This document shows, one piece after another, positions 15,121-25,006 of a stretch of DNA of 26,669 nt. Under the pieces are notes generated by a model. It did no database searches, was not told where the DNA came from, and worked only from the letters and a program-made list of their open reading frames with translations. Source of the stretch: MWBF01 sp964614645. Its GTDB lineage: Bacteria > Chloroflexota > Anaerolineae > CG2-30-64-16. The stretch lies in contig CAZTMA010000066.1 of the NCBI GenBank assembly GCA_964614645.1, forward strand, positions 1 to 26,669, given 5' to 3'. Each line of letters begins with the position of its first letter. Positions within the stretch are counted from its first letter, which is position 1. Made by a program: the position numbers and the translations under genes.

Positions 15121-15172
15121 TCGGCGCTTCAGCGCCCCGTGGTCGATTTGGCGCTGAAGCGCCGACTACGAA
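15114..15172. repeat. Family B palindrome, perfect copy (rdgB stop)
   Basis: Perfect 23-bp arms (15114-15136 and 15150-15172; core GTCGGCGCTTCAGCGCC) flank a 13-nt spacer. The rdgB stop TAG (15118-15120) lies inside the first arm. In RNA it would form a very stable hairpin between the rdgB end and the ftsK end, so it may serve both as terminator or 3'-end protector. Confidence 0.92.
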
Positions 15173-15190
15173 CCCGCGCGGAGCCCTGAC

Positions 15191-17437
<2,247 letters not shown>

Positions 17438-17445
17438 GGTCGGGC

Positions 17446-18435
17446 CTAGTAGGACTGGAGCGTCGTGCTGTCAGGTCGCGGTCGGTTCGGATCGGGCGGG
17501 CGGAGCGTCAACGCGATGCGCCGCTTGGCGCCGTCCACGAGCAGAACGCGGGCCCGGACGTGGTCGCCCTCGCGAATCACGTTGCGCGGGTGCATGAAAC
17601 TGCCCTCTGCCAGCTCCGAGACGTGAATCAGCCCTTCCAGCCCTTCTTCCAGCCGGGCAAACGCACCGAAGTTCACCACGTTGGTGACGACTCCCTCGAC
17701 GACCTGGCCGACATGGTAGCGCTCATCCACGCCGCGCCACGGATCCGGGCGCAGCCGCTTCAGGCTGAGAGCCACCTTCTGTGCCTCCGGGTTGACCTCC
17801 AGCACGAGCAGCTCCAGCTGCTCGCCGGGCTGGACGACCTCGCCGGGCGAACCCACGCGGCCCCAGGACAGCTCGGAGATGTGAATCAGCCCCTCGAAGC
17901 CGCCCAGGTCCACGAACGCGCCGAACGGGCAGAGGCTGGTCACTGTGCCCTGGCGGCTCTGGCCCGGTTGCAGGCTGGCGAGCAGGTCCTCCGTCTCTCC
18001 CTGCGCACGCGCCAGTCGCTCCGACAGAATGAGGCGACAGCGGTCGCGGTCGATCTCTGCAACGCGGACGGTCAGCTTGTCCCCTATGCGGGCTGCCAGA
18101 GCCGCCGCGCGCTGCTCCACGGATTGGCCGGGGATGGGCGCCAGCAGGTGTGATGCGGGGATGAAGCCCTGCAACAACCCGAAATCAGCGAGCAAGCCGC
18201 CCCGGTTGAAACCGGAAATTTTCACGTCAGTCGTTTCTTCGCTCGCCAGCAATGCCTCGGCCCGTTGCCAATCGGCTTCGCTGTCTGCGCCCGCTGTACT
18301 CGGCCAGCGGCGCATACCGCTGCCGCCGATTAGGCCCGCAGGCCCGGCCAGGTCGCCCCGATCGTTCACCGGCACAGGCAGGTCAACTTCTTCCTCTACC
18401 TCACGCAACAGTGCCGCCCAAAAACCGTCTTCCAT
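17446..18435 (-). CDS. S1-domain RNA-binding protein (ribosomal protein S1-like)
   Basis: A 329-residue protein with three S1 (OB-fold) domains at approximately residues 68-135, 157-225 and 243-312. The last two are best conserved: GTVTSLCPFGAFVDLGGFEG plus LIHISELSW, and GVVTNVVNFGAFARLEEGLE plus GLIHVSELAEG. An N-terminal region of about 65 residues has no recognised domain, and a short Pro/Arg tail follows. S1-type proteins bind mRNA and help initiate translation; three repeats instead of four to six is usual for shorter S1 homologues. ATG at 18435 has AAGGAG 5 nt upstream. It lies 74 nt after the sensor gene and 8 nt before ftsK. Confidence 0.9.
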   Translation of the reverse strand: MEDGFWAALLREVEEEVDLPVPVNDRGDLAGPAGLIGGSGMRRWPSTAGADSEADWQRAEALLASEETTDVKISGFNRGGLLADFGLLQGFIPASHLLAPIPGQSVEQRAAALAARIGDKLTVRVAEIDRDRCRLILSERLARAQGETEDLLASLQPGQSRQGTVTSLCPFGAFVDLGGFEGLIHISELSWGRVGSPGEVVQPGEQLELLVLEVNPEAQKVALSLKRLRPDPWRGVDERYHVGQVVEGVVTNVVNFGAFARLEEGLEGLIHVSELAEGSFMHPRNVIREGDHVRARVLLVDGAKRRIALTLRPPDPNRPRPDSTTLQSY

Positions 18436-18509
18436 CTTGGCTCCTTCAGGTCTCTCATCACGAAAGTGCAGGAGGCGCGCCGCACATGCTCAGGCTGTGG
18501 TGCGCCGTG

Positions 18510-20531
18510 CTACGCCTCGCGATCTACCCTAGTTTTTCCTTGCACCTGCCCATTTATCCCGTTGCCCCCCGGCGCAGCGAGTTCTTCAGCATCCACCGCC
18601 CGTTCCATCTCCGCCAGTGTCTTTGCGACGGCGGTCACTGCCACGCGTTGTTTGCGGTACAGGTCTGATTCGCTGAGGGCCAGCCGCCGCGCAATATCCA
18701 GTACACGCAGCCCCTGCACGAAACGCATATCTAGTATATTGTACACCAACCATTCCGAAGACGCGAGTTTACGTTCCCCGGCAGGCCGCTGGCGTTCGAT
18801 GGCTTCCTGCAGCGTTGCGCGTAAGGCCCGCGTCAGGTTGCCGTCGTTGGCCTTCAAGCGTTGGCGCACAATCTTCAGCTCCAGCAGCGGGCTCTCGCTG
18901 AGCTTCGGCCCGCCCCAGTAGTGGCTCAGTGCATCCTTGACCCACTGCTGCCACGTATGCTGGAAGAGCGCCTCGGCCGTATCGGACTGCGGCTCGGCCC
19001 CGGCTGCAGGCGGCACAGGCAGCGGCGGCGCATAGCGGACAGCACTGCGCCACTCCTGGATGCGTTCCAGGTCGGGCAGGATGCTCTGCAGCGTGGCGAA
19101 GACGCCTTCCTGCACGTGCCGGTCGGCCACCACCGCGGCGGCGCGCACGAGCATCAGCTCGACTTCGACGCTCTCTTCGTCCATCATCTCGACGGCAGGC
19201 GTGCGTGCAGCCACTGCCAGCAGGCCCAGCATCTTCTCGCCATCCTGGCTGTGCAGCGGCGCAAACCAGTAGCCCGTATCTGGCCGGAACGACGGTATCT
19301 GGCCCGGCTCGTCCGGCGGCTCGTTGGCGAAGCGCGTCCAGACTTCCTGAGCTGGCAGGCTGTTCGCATACTGCTGTGCCTGCTCTGCGTCGCCGACCGA
19401 CGCCTCGACCCGCAATCCCTCGTTCGTCTGCACCAGTACAAAGCCATCACGCACGCGCAGCAGCTCGCACAGGCCGATCAGGAGGTTGACGAGAAACTGC
19501 CGCAGGTCGCTGCTGGTCAGCAGGCGCCGGTCAAGCGTCTGGATCCACGCGATTTCCTCGCGGTCCTCCGGGTAGAGCAGCCGGTCAATCCACGGTTTCG
19601 CAGCGTTGACGGCCAGTTGCCCGAGGACGATGACGCCGACCACGACGAAAATCAGCGCCGTATCGCGCGGCAGGCCCAGGACCAGCTCGACGCGCGGGAT
19701 GACGAGCATGACGACGATGACCACGATGCCCACCAACGGCCCGCGCAACAGGTAGTGAATCAGGTCGTGCTTGATGATCCGGTCGGATGAGAGCACGCCC
19801 AGATAGGTGACTGCGTAGGCCATGACGACGAGCATCGTGCCGACCGCCAGATTGGCCGTCATGTTCAGCAGCAGGATCACGACGGGGCTCAGCCGCTCGA
19901 TCAGGCCCGAGGTCAGCAGGTACGGAAAGACGCCCAGGCCCGGCGCCGCGAATGCGCCGATCAGGTAGGCCATGCGGCGGCGCGATGTGGGCGTCAGGCA
20001 GCGTCGCCGTGCCCGGATGACGTTCCACGCACCGTAAGTCGCCGTGCCGAAGAAATAGGCGACGAAGAGCGGGAACAGCGGCCCTGCGCGCAGATGCGTG
20101 ACCGGCGGTCTGTAATCGCCGTTGTAGACCAAGGCATCCGTGAACAGCGCAATGACCACCAGGGCCAGGCTGAACACATAGCTTGCGGCCACGACCAGAC
20201 GGCGGCGGGCGGAAAAGTGGCGCGTCGTCCGCAGCACCGCATCGGAAAAGTGCAGATAGCCGGCCGGGACCAGTGCGATGCCGATCCACTGGACACGCAA
20301 CCATACCAGCACGGCCGGGAAAGATTCCACGCGGGGAATAATAATGTCGGCGCCTGACACCACCAGGACGCAAACCAACAGGACGCTGAACGTCCGGATG
20401 ACTTCGCTGCGATAGTTGCGAGTGACAGTATAACCGAGCAGCGCAAAGGCCGTGATGACGATCGCGGAAGAGAATATGAGGTTGCTAAATGACAGGATCA
20501 CGGGCCACGTCAAGCCCGTTGTCTCAACCAT
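18510..20531 (-). CDS. Membrane sensor with 7TM-like N-terminus, GAF-like middle and C-terminal helix-turn-helix
   Basis: A 673-residue protein. About eight to ten hydrophobic helices fill residues 12-310, in the style of the N-terminal 7TM sensor of some histidine kinases. A cytoplasmic segment KPWIDRLLYPEDREEIAWIQ (312-331) leads into a GAF-like domain (about 340-475). No H-box, N-box or G-box of a histidine kinase follows. Instead the C-terminus (about 545-645) is helical and ends in a helix-turn-helix-like stretch, VLDIARRLALSESDLYRKQR (610-629). This suggests a membrane one-component regulator that binds DNA or RNA polymerase directly; that is inference, since the HTH was read by eye. 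It starts with ATG at 20531, 3 nt after the GNAT stop. Confidence 0.75.
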   Translation of the reverse strand: MVETTGLTWPVILSFSNLIFSSAIVITAFALLGYTVTRNYRSEVIRTFSVLLVCVLVVSGADIIIPRVESFPAVLVWLRVQWIGIALVPAGYLHFSDAVLRTTRHFSARRRLVVAASYVFSLALVVIALFTDALVYNGDYRPPVTHLRAGPLFPLFVAYFFGTATYGAWNVIRARRRCLTPTSRRRMAYLIGAFAAPGLGVFPYLLTSGLIERLSPVVILLLNMTANLAVGTMLVVMAYAVTYLGVLSSDRIIKHDLIHYLLRGPLVGIVVIVVMLVIPRVELVLGLPRDTALIFVVVGVIVLGQLAVNAAKPWIDRLLYPEDREEIAWIQTLDRRLLTSSDLRQFLVNLLIGLCELLRVRDGFVLVQTNEGLRVEASVGDAEQAQQYANSLPAQEVWTRFANEPPDEPGQIPSFRPDTGYWFAPLHSQDGEKMLGLLAVAARTPAVEMMDEESVEVELMLVRAAAVVADRHVQEGVFATLQSILPDLERIQEWRSAVRYAPPLPVPPAAGAEPQSDTAEALFQHTWQQWVKDALSHYWGGPKLSESPLLELKIVRQRLKANDGNLTRALRATLQEAIERQRPAGERKLASSEWLVYNILDMRFVQGLRVLDIARRLALSESDLYRKQRVAVTAVAKTLAEMERAVDAEELAAPGGNGINGQVQGKTRVDREA

Positions 20532-20534
20532 AGG

Positions 20535-21062
20535 TCACAACCCGCGCACGAAATACAGGCCGATATCCCGGTTTCGATAGAAACGTTCATTATAACCGCA
20601 GAACCGGAAGCCCTGCTTGGTCAGGAACTGGATGGCCGGGTAGTTCTTGCTCTGCACGACGGTCATCATGTGGGTCAGTCCATGCTGGCGGCCATGCTGG
20701 ATGCCGCGGGCCAGCAGCGCCGTGCCCATGCCCTGCCGCCGGTGGCTGGGCGCCACGACCAGATGGTGCAGCCAGGCAATGCCCTGATCCGGCTGCGTCT
20801 CCTGGTCAAGATAGCCCCGCACGTCACCGACCTCCGCCGCGACCAGGATGAGGTCGCCGCGCTGCTGGTGTGCCAGGAGCGCCTCGCTCCATCCCGGATA
20901 CTGGACGCGCATCGCGCGCGGCAGACGGACGGTCTGAAAGCGCGTGACCACCTGATCCGCATCCTGCTGTTGGGTCACCTGCCAGACATAGTCCGTCTCG
21001 TAGGAGCCATCGAGGGCAAGGCACGCGGCGAGGTCACGCAAGTCGGCCCGATAGATGTGCAT
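20535..21062 (-). CDS. GNAT family N-acetyltransferase
   Basis: A 175-residue acetyl-CoA-dependent acyltransferase. The acetyl-CoA pyrophosphate-binding motif A is WLHHLVVAPSHRRQGMGTALL (about residues 97-117, with R/Q-x-x-G-x-G as RRQGMG at 108-113). Motif B is AIQFLTKQGFRFCGYNERFY. The substrate is unknown; RimI-like protein acetylation or small-molecule acetylation are both open. ATG at 21062 lies about 14 nt after GGGGAG, a loose ribosome site. It has its own promoter and appears to lead a GNAT-sensor-S1-ftsK gene string. Confidence 0.87.
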   Translation of the reverse strand: MHIYRADLRDLAACLALDGSYETDYVWQVTQQQDADQVVTRFQTVRLPRAMRVQYPGWSEALLAHQQRGDLILVAAEVGDVRGYLDQETQPDQGIAWLHHLVVAPSHRRQGMGTALLARGIQHGRQHGLTHMMTVVQSKNYPAIQFLTKQGFRFCGYNERFYRNRDIGLYFVRGL

Positions 21063-21095
21063 AATCGCTTGACTGCTCCCCAGCAGATTAGATGG

Positions 21096-21124
21096 ATTTT
21101 ATCATCCCCGGACTGGTTTGGCAA
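21096..21124 (-). promoter_or_regulatory. Promoter of the GNAT-sensor gene string
   Basis: On the minus strand TTGCCA (21124-21119) and TAAAAT (21101-21096) are spaced by exactly 17 bp. The -10 is about 34 nt before the GNAT start codon. Confidence 0.7.
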
Positions 21125-21136
21125 GCATGGTGCGGT

Positions 21137-21175
21137 GTTGGCTGATATTGTGTGCCCATGCTAGAATCAGCCAAC
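21137..21175 (+). promoter_or_regulatory. Promoter of binding-lipoprotein gene overlaid by a 10-bp inverted repeat (candidate operator)
   Basis: TTGGCT (21138-21143) and TAGAAT (21162-21167) form a plausible promoter with 18-bp spacing. The perfect inverted repeat GTTGGCTGAT (21137-21146) / ATCAGCCAAC (21166-21175) covers both hexamers, as expected of a repressor operator. A hairpin role is less likely because the left arm would not be transcribed from this promoter. Confidence 0.55.
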
Positions 21176-21236
21176 CTGCGGCACGGAACGCGTGCCATTT
21201 GGCGGTTGCCCTTGTCGCCTCACCCGGAGGAATCGC

Positions 21237-22616
21237 ATGAAGAAGTCCTGGCTGCGGTTATTGCTGGTCACCGGCCCGTTGGTCTGTGGCCTGATGCTGA
21301 CCGGCTGTGGCAGCCTGGCACGCGCCACGCCTACTGCCGTCCCCACGCCCACCGCCATACCCATCCCGCCGACCGAGACCCCTGTGCCGACCGCGACCCC
21401 TGAGCCGACGGTCACGCCGACGCTCGCACCGCCGGAATTGGGCGCGCCCGGCCCCACAAGCTGGACCTGCCCCGCCGGCGACCAGACCATTACCGTCTGG
21501 CACGGCTGGCCGGACGCAGTCTTCGCGGCCGTGGAGAGCGTCTTTGCACACTACATGACCGTCTGCCCCAATATCACCGTCGAGCTGGTCAACAAGACTG
21601 ACATGAACAACGCGCTGACCGCTGCGGTGCCGGCGGGCGAAGGGCCGGATATCTTCGTTTGGATGAGCGACTATATCGGCCGGCTGGCCGAAGCAGACAA
21701 TATCACCTCCCTGAACGCGTGGATTGACCCTGCCGAGTTCGCGTCTGCCTACATGCCGACCGCGGTAGATGCCGTCACCTACCGTGGGGAAATCTACGGG
21801 TTCCCGGAGTCGGTGGAATCGCTGGTCATGCTCTATAACAAGGCCCTGATCAGTGCAGCCGACCTGCCCGACACCACCGATGACCTGCTCAGCATGGCGC
21901 AAACGTGGGACAAGAGTGACTACCTGTTCGTCTACAGCGCCAAGAATGATGCCTATTTCTCGGCTCCCTGGTGGCAGGCTGCGGGCGTAACCGTCGTAGA
22001 TGAGGCGGGCAGTACCACCTTCCAGAGTGACGGGGGCTACGCTGCGGGGCGGTTCATCGAGGCGCTCAAGGCCGTCATACCGCCGGAAATCGACTATGAC
22101 ATCGCAGATGCCCTGTTCCGCGGAGGGTACGCCGCCATCACGGTCAATGGTCCCTGGTATTTCGGAGACCTGGACGCGGCGGGCATGGACTATGGCCTGG
22201 CGCCCCTGCCGGTCTTCAGCCCATCCGGCCAGCCCGCGATGCCTTTCGTCAGCGCGAGGACCCTGATGCTGACGGAGAACGCCGCGGACCGCGGCGTGGC
22301 CGGAGCTGCGCTCAACGTGATGCAGTACTACACCAGCTCGGAGGCGCAGCTCTACCTGGCGCAGACGGGCGGGCTCGCCCCCACCAACCAGGCCGCGCTC
22401 GCCCATCCGAACATGAAGGCGCTGCCCGTGCCCGCGGTCATGGCCGCGCAGGCGCGCAACGGCAAACCCCTGCCGACCACTCCGTACATGGCGGCCCTGT
22501 GGGAGCCCATGGCGCTGGGCGTCGAGTGCATCTGGACCGGCGGCGGCACGGTCGAAGAGTGCGTGGACCGGATGCAGTCCCTGGCGACGCAGTACATCGG
22601 GGAGATTGCGTGGTGA
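21237..22616 (+). CDS. ABC transporter substrate-binding lipoprotein, sugar (maltose-type) family
   Basis: A 459-residue predicted lipoprotein of the family 1 solute-binding proteins that deliver oligosaccharides to ABC importers. The signal helix ends in LMLTGC (Cys24). A Thr-Pro linker (about 30-65) follows, then the binding fold starting ITVWHGWPDA. GEGPDIFVWMSDYIGRLAEA and YGFPESVESLVMLYNK are the typical hinge and lobe segments, with AAITVNGPWYFGDL later. No permease or ATPase gene is adjacent, so it must work with components elsewhere. ATG at 21237 has GGAGG 6 nt upstream. Its TGA stop is the first three bases of a family C repeat unit (TGACAAGG). Confidence 0.92.
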   Translation: MKKSWLRLLLVTGPLVCGLMLTGCGSLARATPTAVPTPTAIPIPPTETPVPTATPEPTVTPTLAPPELGAPGPTSWTCPAGDQTITVWHGWPDAVFAAVESVFAHYMTVCPNITVELVNKTDMNNALTAAVPAGEGPDIFVWMSDYIGRLAEADNITSLNAWIDPAEFASAYMPTAVDAVTYRGEIYGFPESVESLVMLYNKALISAADLPDTTDDLLSMAQTWDKSDYLFVYSAKNDAYFSAPWWQAAGVTVVDEAGSTTFQSDGGYAAGRFIEALKAVIPPEIDYDIADALFRGGYAAITVNGPWYFGDLDAAGMDYGLAPLPVFSPSGQPAMPFVSARTLMLTENAADRGVAGAALNVMQYYTSSEAQLYLAQTGGLAPTNQAALAHPNMKALPVPAVMAAQARNGKPLPTTPYMAALWEPMALGVECIWTGGGTVEECVDRMQSLATQYIGEIAW

Positions 22617-22838
22617 CAAGGTGATGAGGTGACAAGGTGACGGGGTGACAAGGTGATGAGGTGACAAGGTGATGAGGTGACAGGGTGACGGGGTGATGTT
22701 GAGCGGCGGGTTGAGTGCTCTTTCCACCCTGGCGGTTCACGCCCTATGCCGATGAGTCTCGCCCGTCCACATCACCTGTTCACCTGTTCACCTGTTCACC
22801 TCTTCACCCCGTCACCTTGTCACCCCGTCACCCCGTCA
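22613..22838. repeat. Family C composite element, copy 2 (between two binding-lipoprotein genes)
   Basis: The left arm (22613-22699) consists of GTGACAAG, GTGATGAG and GTGACGGG units. The core (22700-22768, about 69 bp) differs from copy 1 inside but shares its edges (GATGTTGAGCGG and GCCCGTCCACATCACC). The right arm (22769-22838) is the complementary set. The outer bases supply the TGA stops of both convergent genes (22614-22616 on plus, 22838-22836 on minus). No coding potential is apparent in the core. Confidence 0.9.
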
Positions 22839-24203
22839 CGGCCCCGGCGTCGGGTCGGGGGTCATGTCCGCGATACACGCCTGGGCGGCGGCCTGCATGG
22901 CCGCAGCCCCGTCCTCCGGGGTCACTTCGCCCGCCATGACCGCCGCGAATTGCGAGTCGATGCCCTGCCACGCGCAGGACATCTCCAGCGCGGCCGGCAC
23001 ACCGCGCGCCAGGCGCAGTTGTGCCATGATGGCGGCCTGCTGCGGATCGTCGGTGATGGCGGGATGCTTGGCGGTGAGGACGTGGCTGGGCAGCCGGTCC
23101 AGCTTGAGCAACCATTGTTCCTGCGCCTCATCCGAGGTCATCCATTCGGCAAAGCGCACCGCAGCCTCCAGCCGCGCACCCTGCGTATTGGCCGAGATGA
23201 ACCAGTAGCGGCCCGTCGCCATCGGGATGGGCAGTAGTTCTGTCTCGCTGACGCGGGGCAGCATGACTACCGCGATATCCAGCCCCAGCCCCTGGTACTG
23301 TGAGAGGTTCCACGCGCCATCGATGATGTAGGCCGCCCGGCCCTGGCTGAAAAGGTTGAAGGCCCGGTTGTAATCCGCTTTCTGCGGCACGACGCCCGCG
23401 GTCTGGAATTCGCGCACGAAGGTGAGCGCGGCAACCATCTCCGCCGTGTCCAGCGCGGGCCGGTCTGCGGCGTCCAGCGGCCAGCCGCCATGCCCGCCCA
23501 GCCAGGGAATCAACCAGTAGGACTCGGCCAGGGGATACACCAGGCCGTAGGTGGCGCTGACCGGGTTGGTCAGTTGGCCGAGTTGGGCCAGCCAACCATC
23601 CGTATCTGCCGGAGCGGTCGCGGTGACCTGCAGCGTGTTGCTGATGTAGCCGCGATTCTGCAGGAGCAGCAGGTGGCTGCCGTAATTCTCCGGCAAGGCC
23701 CACGGCCGGCCGCGGACGGTGACGCCCGCCAGCGCGCCGGGGAAGTATTGGTCGAGGAAGGCCGTCTCGTACAGCTCTTCGACCGGGCGGACGATGCCGA
23801 GTTCGCTGAAGGGGCCGGCAAATTCGCCGCGGGCGCGTATCAGGTCCGGCCCGCGGCCGGCCCGCGCCTCATTGCGCACCTGGTTGCGGAGGTCGTCGTA
23901 GCTGAAGTGGGTCCGCGTGATGGCAATGCCGGGATTGGCCTGCACAAAGGCCGCCGTTAACTCGTCGAGCAGCACGCCCGCTGCATCGCCGTCGTCCTCC
24001 CAGAAGGTCAGCGTCAGCGGGCCGGCCGGCGTCGGGAGGTCCAGCGGCGCCAGTGTCGGCGTCGGGACTGCGGGGCCGGGTGTCGGCGCAGGGGTGCGGC
24101 CGGCGCAGGCCGACAGCATGAGCGCCATGCCCAGCACGGCAAAGGTGACAAGCAGGCCCGCGGCGCGCAGTAGTAGTCTAAAGGTCCGGTGCATGGCTGT
24201 CAT
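22836..24203 (-). CDS. ABC transporter substrate-binding lipoprotein, sugar family (second)
   Basis: A 455-residue family 1 solute-binding lipoprotein. The signal helix ends in LMLSAC (Cys33) and a Thr-Pro linker follows. The binding fold begins LTLTFWEDDGDAAG and includes AGRGPDLIRARGEF, PWALPENYGSHLLLLQNRG and GRAAYIIDGAWNL. It is only distantly similar to the lipoprotein at 21237, so recent local duplication is not obvious. It too is an orphan without permease or ATPase. The start at 24203 has GGAG 4 nt upstream. That site overlaps TATAAT, so a transcript from that -10 would instead begin near the second ATG (24194), possibly leaderless. The stop lies in the family C right arm. Confidence 0.9.
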   Translation of the reverse strand: MTAMHRTFRLLLRAAGLLVTFAVLGMALMLSACAGRTPAPTPGPAVPTPTLAPLDLPTPAGPLTLTFWEDDGDAAGVLLDELTAAFVQANPGIAITRTHFSYDDLRNQVRNEARAGRGPDLIRARGEFAGPFSELGIVRPVEELYETAFLDQYFPGALAGVTVRGRPWALPENYGSHLLLLQNRGYISNTLQVTATAPADTDGWLAQLGQLTNPVSATYGLVYPLAESYWLIPWLGGHGGWPLDAADRPALDTAEMVAALTFVREFQTAGVVPQKADYNRAFNLFSQGRAAYIIDGAWNLSQYQGLGLDIAVVMLPRVSETELLPIPMATGRYWFISANTQGARLEAAVRFAEWMTSDEAQEQWLLKLDRLPSHVLTAKHPAITDDPQQAAIMAQLRLARGVPAALEMSCAWQGIDSQFAAVMAGEVTPEDGAAAMQAAAQACIADMTPDPTPGP

Positions 24204-24284
24204 TATACTCCGGCTGCACGGGAGTTGGGAAGAAACAGAGACCCTATGTTACAATCGGCGCACGATAGAATGGCAGGGGACAAC

Positions 24285-24944
24285 ATGAAAAGACACATCT
24301 TCGACATCAGCCAGACCCTCTCGGAACGCATCCCCGTCTGGCCCGGCGACCCCATGGTCGAGGTGGTCTCGCTGCGCGAGGCGACGCCCGAGCAGGAGGC
24401 CAGCGCCGATCCACCGTCCTTCGTTTCCCGCCTTAGCCTGAGCACGCATGCCGGCACCCATGTCGACCCGCCCGCCCACTTCTTGCCGGGCGCGCCGACG
24501 GTCGATGCCATGTCGCTCGACACGCTGATTGGTCCAGCCTGGGTGGCTGCGGTTGACGGGCCGGGGCCGATAACGGCGGAGCAATTGGAGGCAGCCGGGA
24601 TACCTGCGGGCACGACTCGCCTGCTGCTGCGCACCGAGAACTCCGAGCGCAGCCACGCGACATTTGACCGCGCGTTCGTGGCCATCGACGTGGACGCGGC
24701 CCGCTGGCTGCTGGCGCGCGGGGTGCGGCTGGTCGGCATCGACGGCCCCTCCATCGAGCCGTTTGCTGCGCCCGGCCACCGCGTTCATCGCACGCTGCTG
24801 CCCGCGGGCGTCATCCTCCTGGAAGGCATCCGGCTGGCCGGCATTGCGCCCGGCCCGTACGAGCTGGTGTGCCTGCCCCTGTCCATCGAGCGGGGCGACG
24901 GCGCGCCCGCGCGTGCGGTGCTGATACGAACGGTTGAAGGTTAG
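24285..24944 (+). CDS. kynB: Cyclase-family metal hydrolase, KynB-like (arylformamidase type)
   Basis: A 219-residue cytosolic enzyme of the cyclase / kynurenine formamidase family. The metal-binding motif HAGTHVDPPAH is at residues 55-65, preceded by VWPGDPM (18-24). The C-terminal EGIRLAGIAPGPYELVCLPL stretch is characteristic of bacterial KynB. KynB hydrolyses N-formylkynurenine in tryptophan breakdown. No other kynurenine gene is nearby, so a related amide or lactone substrate is possible. ATG at 24285 has AGGGGA 4 nt upstream, and a possible TACAAT -10 lies at 24250-24255. The stop codon coincides with the only mismatch of a downstream family E inverted repeat. Confidence 0.72.
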   Translation: MKRHIFDISQTLSERIPVWPGDPMVEVVSLREATPEQEASADPPSFVSRLSLSTHAGTHVDPPAHFLPGAPTVDAMSLDTLIGPAWVAAVDGPGPITAEQLEAAGIPAGTTRLLLRTENSERSHATFDRAFVAIDVDAARWLLARGVRLVGIDGPSIEPFAAPGHRVHRTLLPAGVILLEGIRLAGIAPGPYELVCLPLSIERGDGAPARAVLIRTVEG

Positions 24945-24988
24945 AAAGTTGCAGGTTTAACGAACCTGCAACCTGCAACTTTCCAACC
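24939..24988. repeat. Family E inverted repeat across the KynB-like stop codon
   Basis: Arms of 19 nt (24939-24957 and 24970-24988, core GAAAGTTGCAGGTT and its complement) match at 18 positions. The single mismatch is at 24943, inside the TAG stop; a perfect match would read TGG. The 12-nt loop carries another partial AACCTGC unit. The repeat ends 18 nt before the next gene's GTG. Confidence 0.85.
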
Positions 24989-25006
24989 TGCCACTGGAGA
25001 AAAAGC

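Noticed and set aside
21258..22727. Minus-strand open frame of 489 codons opposite the binding lipoprotein
   Set aside because: It starts in family C repeat sequence and is Arg/Gly/His-rich; the plus-strand gene has a signal peptide, lipobox and ribosome site.
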